A stretch of 64,000 bases of DNA. Origin: Mycoplasma testudineum (GTDB taxonomy: Bacteria; Bacillota_I; Bacilli_A; Mycoplasmatales; Metamycoplasmataceae). Both the position numbers and the translations under genes were made by a program. Positions 63,718-64,000 of the stretch are shown here, piece by piece (position 1 is the first letter of the stretch; every line of letters begins with the position of its first letter). The notes beneath the pieces are model-generated. The model was not told where the DNA came from, ran no database searches, and saw only the letters and a list, made by a program, of their open reading frames with translations. The DNA is taken from NCBI RefSeq assembly GCF_002245785.1, contig NZ_NNCE01000004.1:1-64000 (forward strand), written 5' to 3'.

Positions 63718-64000
63718 TTATGAAATTTGCTTATAAATATTTTCAAAGTTAGAATTAATATAATCAACAATTTTTTGAATTGTGCCTTCTTTATCTCTAT
63801 ATCAACTGATTTCTAAAATTCTTGTTATATTGTAGCCTTTTGCTTCTAAATATTCTTGTCTAGAAAAATCAGCAAGTTGCTTGTCAATTCCTAAACCACC
63901 ATGATATCTGTAGCCATCTACTTCTATTCCGATAATGTAATTTAAATTGGCATCAAGTATTGCCAAATCAATTCTTAATGATCCAACAGAATATTGTCTT
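63718..64000 (-). CDS. C-terminal part of a PD-(D/E)XK nuclease-type protein (partial)
   Basis: 94 codons up to the window edge. RIDLAILD followed by IIGIEVDGYRYH is the D-x(n)-ExD/K-like core of DUF559/Vsr-type PD-(D/E)XK nucleases. These domains often sit at the C-terminus of large superfamily 1 helicases of mollicutes and other bacteria, so the missing part may be a helicase. One Trp is TGA-encoded. The stop is TAA 63718-63720, 23 nt from the convergent gene's stop. The whole-protein identity cannot be told from this fragment. Confidence 0.7.

Noticed and set aside
1-64000. CRISPR arrays, tRNA or rRNA genes.
   Set aside because: No regularly spaced repeats, no cloverleaf with a T-loop motif and no rRNA-like stretch could be identified by reading; small RNAs without strong motifs could still be missed.

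Overview
This window comes from a mollicute of the Mycoplasma/Mycoplasmopsis type. The DNA is very AT-rich. Nearly every gene reads through in-frame TGA codons at positions where a tryptophan belongs (DnaA, FtsH, PdhA, Nox, the ABC permeases), so genetic code 4 applies and apparent breaks at TGA are not mutations. Lipoproteins with short lipobox signals, the absence of cell-wall genes and mycoplasma-type operons (p37-like thiamine importer, P48-like BMP lipoprotein, MnuA-like nuclease, DUF31 protease) fit. I cannot name the species. No rRNA, tRNA or CRISPR array was seen.

Layout. 1-108: the left end of an IS3/IS150-type element. 222-5797 (minus): recD2-pth-tilS-ftsH. 5798-8738: divergent switch to the plus strand at dnaA-dnaN-S4 protein, the probable replication-origin neighbourhood. 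8746-14422: a TPP riboswitch followed by a thiamine-type ABC importer, an APH-like small-molecule kinase and mnmE. 14400-15026 (minus): YaaA/DUF328. 15115-16858: a hypothetical gene and an NrnA-like DHH phosphoesterase. 16936-24548: sugar-type ABC importer, a very large binding lipoprotein and a nuclease lipoprotein. 24630-27128: tatD-rsmA-second DHH gene. 27335-33294: BMP/nucleoside-type importer. 33426-35809: a lipoprotein and a DUF31 serine-protease lipoprotein. 35874-38423 (minus): a three-gene cassette of unknown exported/membrane proteins. 38949-39905: ldh. 39960-42182 (minus): MacB-like ABC exporter using only TGG for Trp. 42405-49830 (minus): unknown membrane protein, gpsA, degenerate RNase J, repeat-tailed membrane protein, thioredoxin, uvrC. 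49930-52747: a hypothetical gene and a split lanthipeptide-synthetase-like (LanKC) locus. 52749-54670 (minus): coiled-coil protein and nox. 55068-62750: MFS permease and the pyruvate dehydrogenase operon. 63134-64000: an unknown basic protein and the C-terminal end of a PD-(D/E)XK nuclease-type protein.

How it fits together. The organism appears to ferment to pyruvate. Pyruvate goes to lactate (ldh) or to acetyl-CoA (pdhABCD), and nox and ldh can both reoxidise NADH. PDH E1 needs TPP, and the only riboswitch seen here senses TPP and sits on the thiamine-type importer. The other two importers, together with the surface nuclease and NrnA-like enzymes, suggest heavy scavenging of sugars, nucleosides and nucleotides. 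The surface protease points to a host-associated life.

The strongest candidates for something undescribed are the LanKC-like locus at 50793-52747, the exported-protein cassette at 35874-38423, the division of E2 domains between two adjacent genes at 58823-60981, and an RNase J paralogue that has lost its metal ligands (45925-47577).
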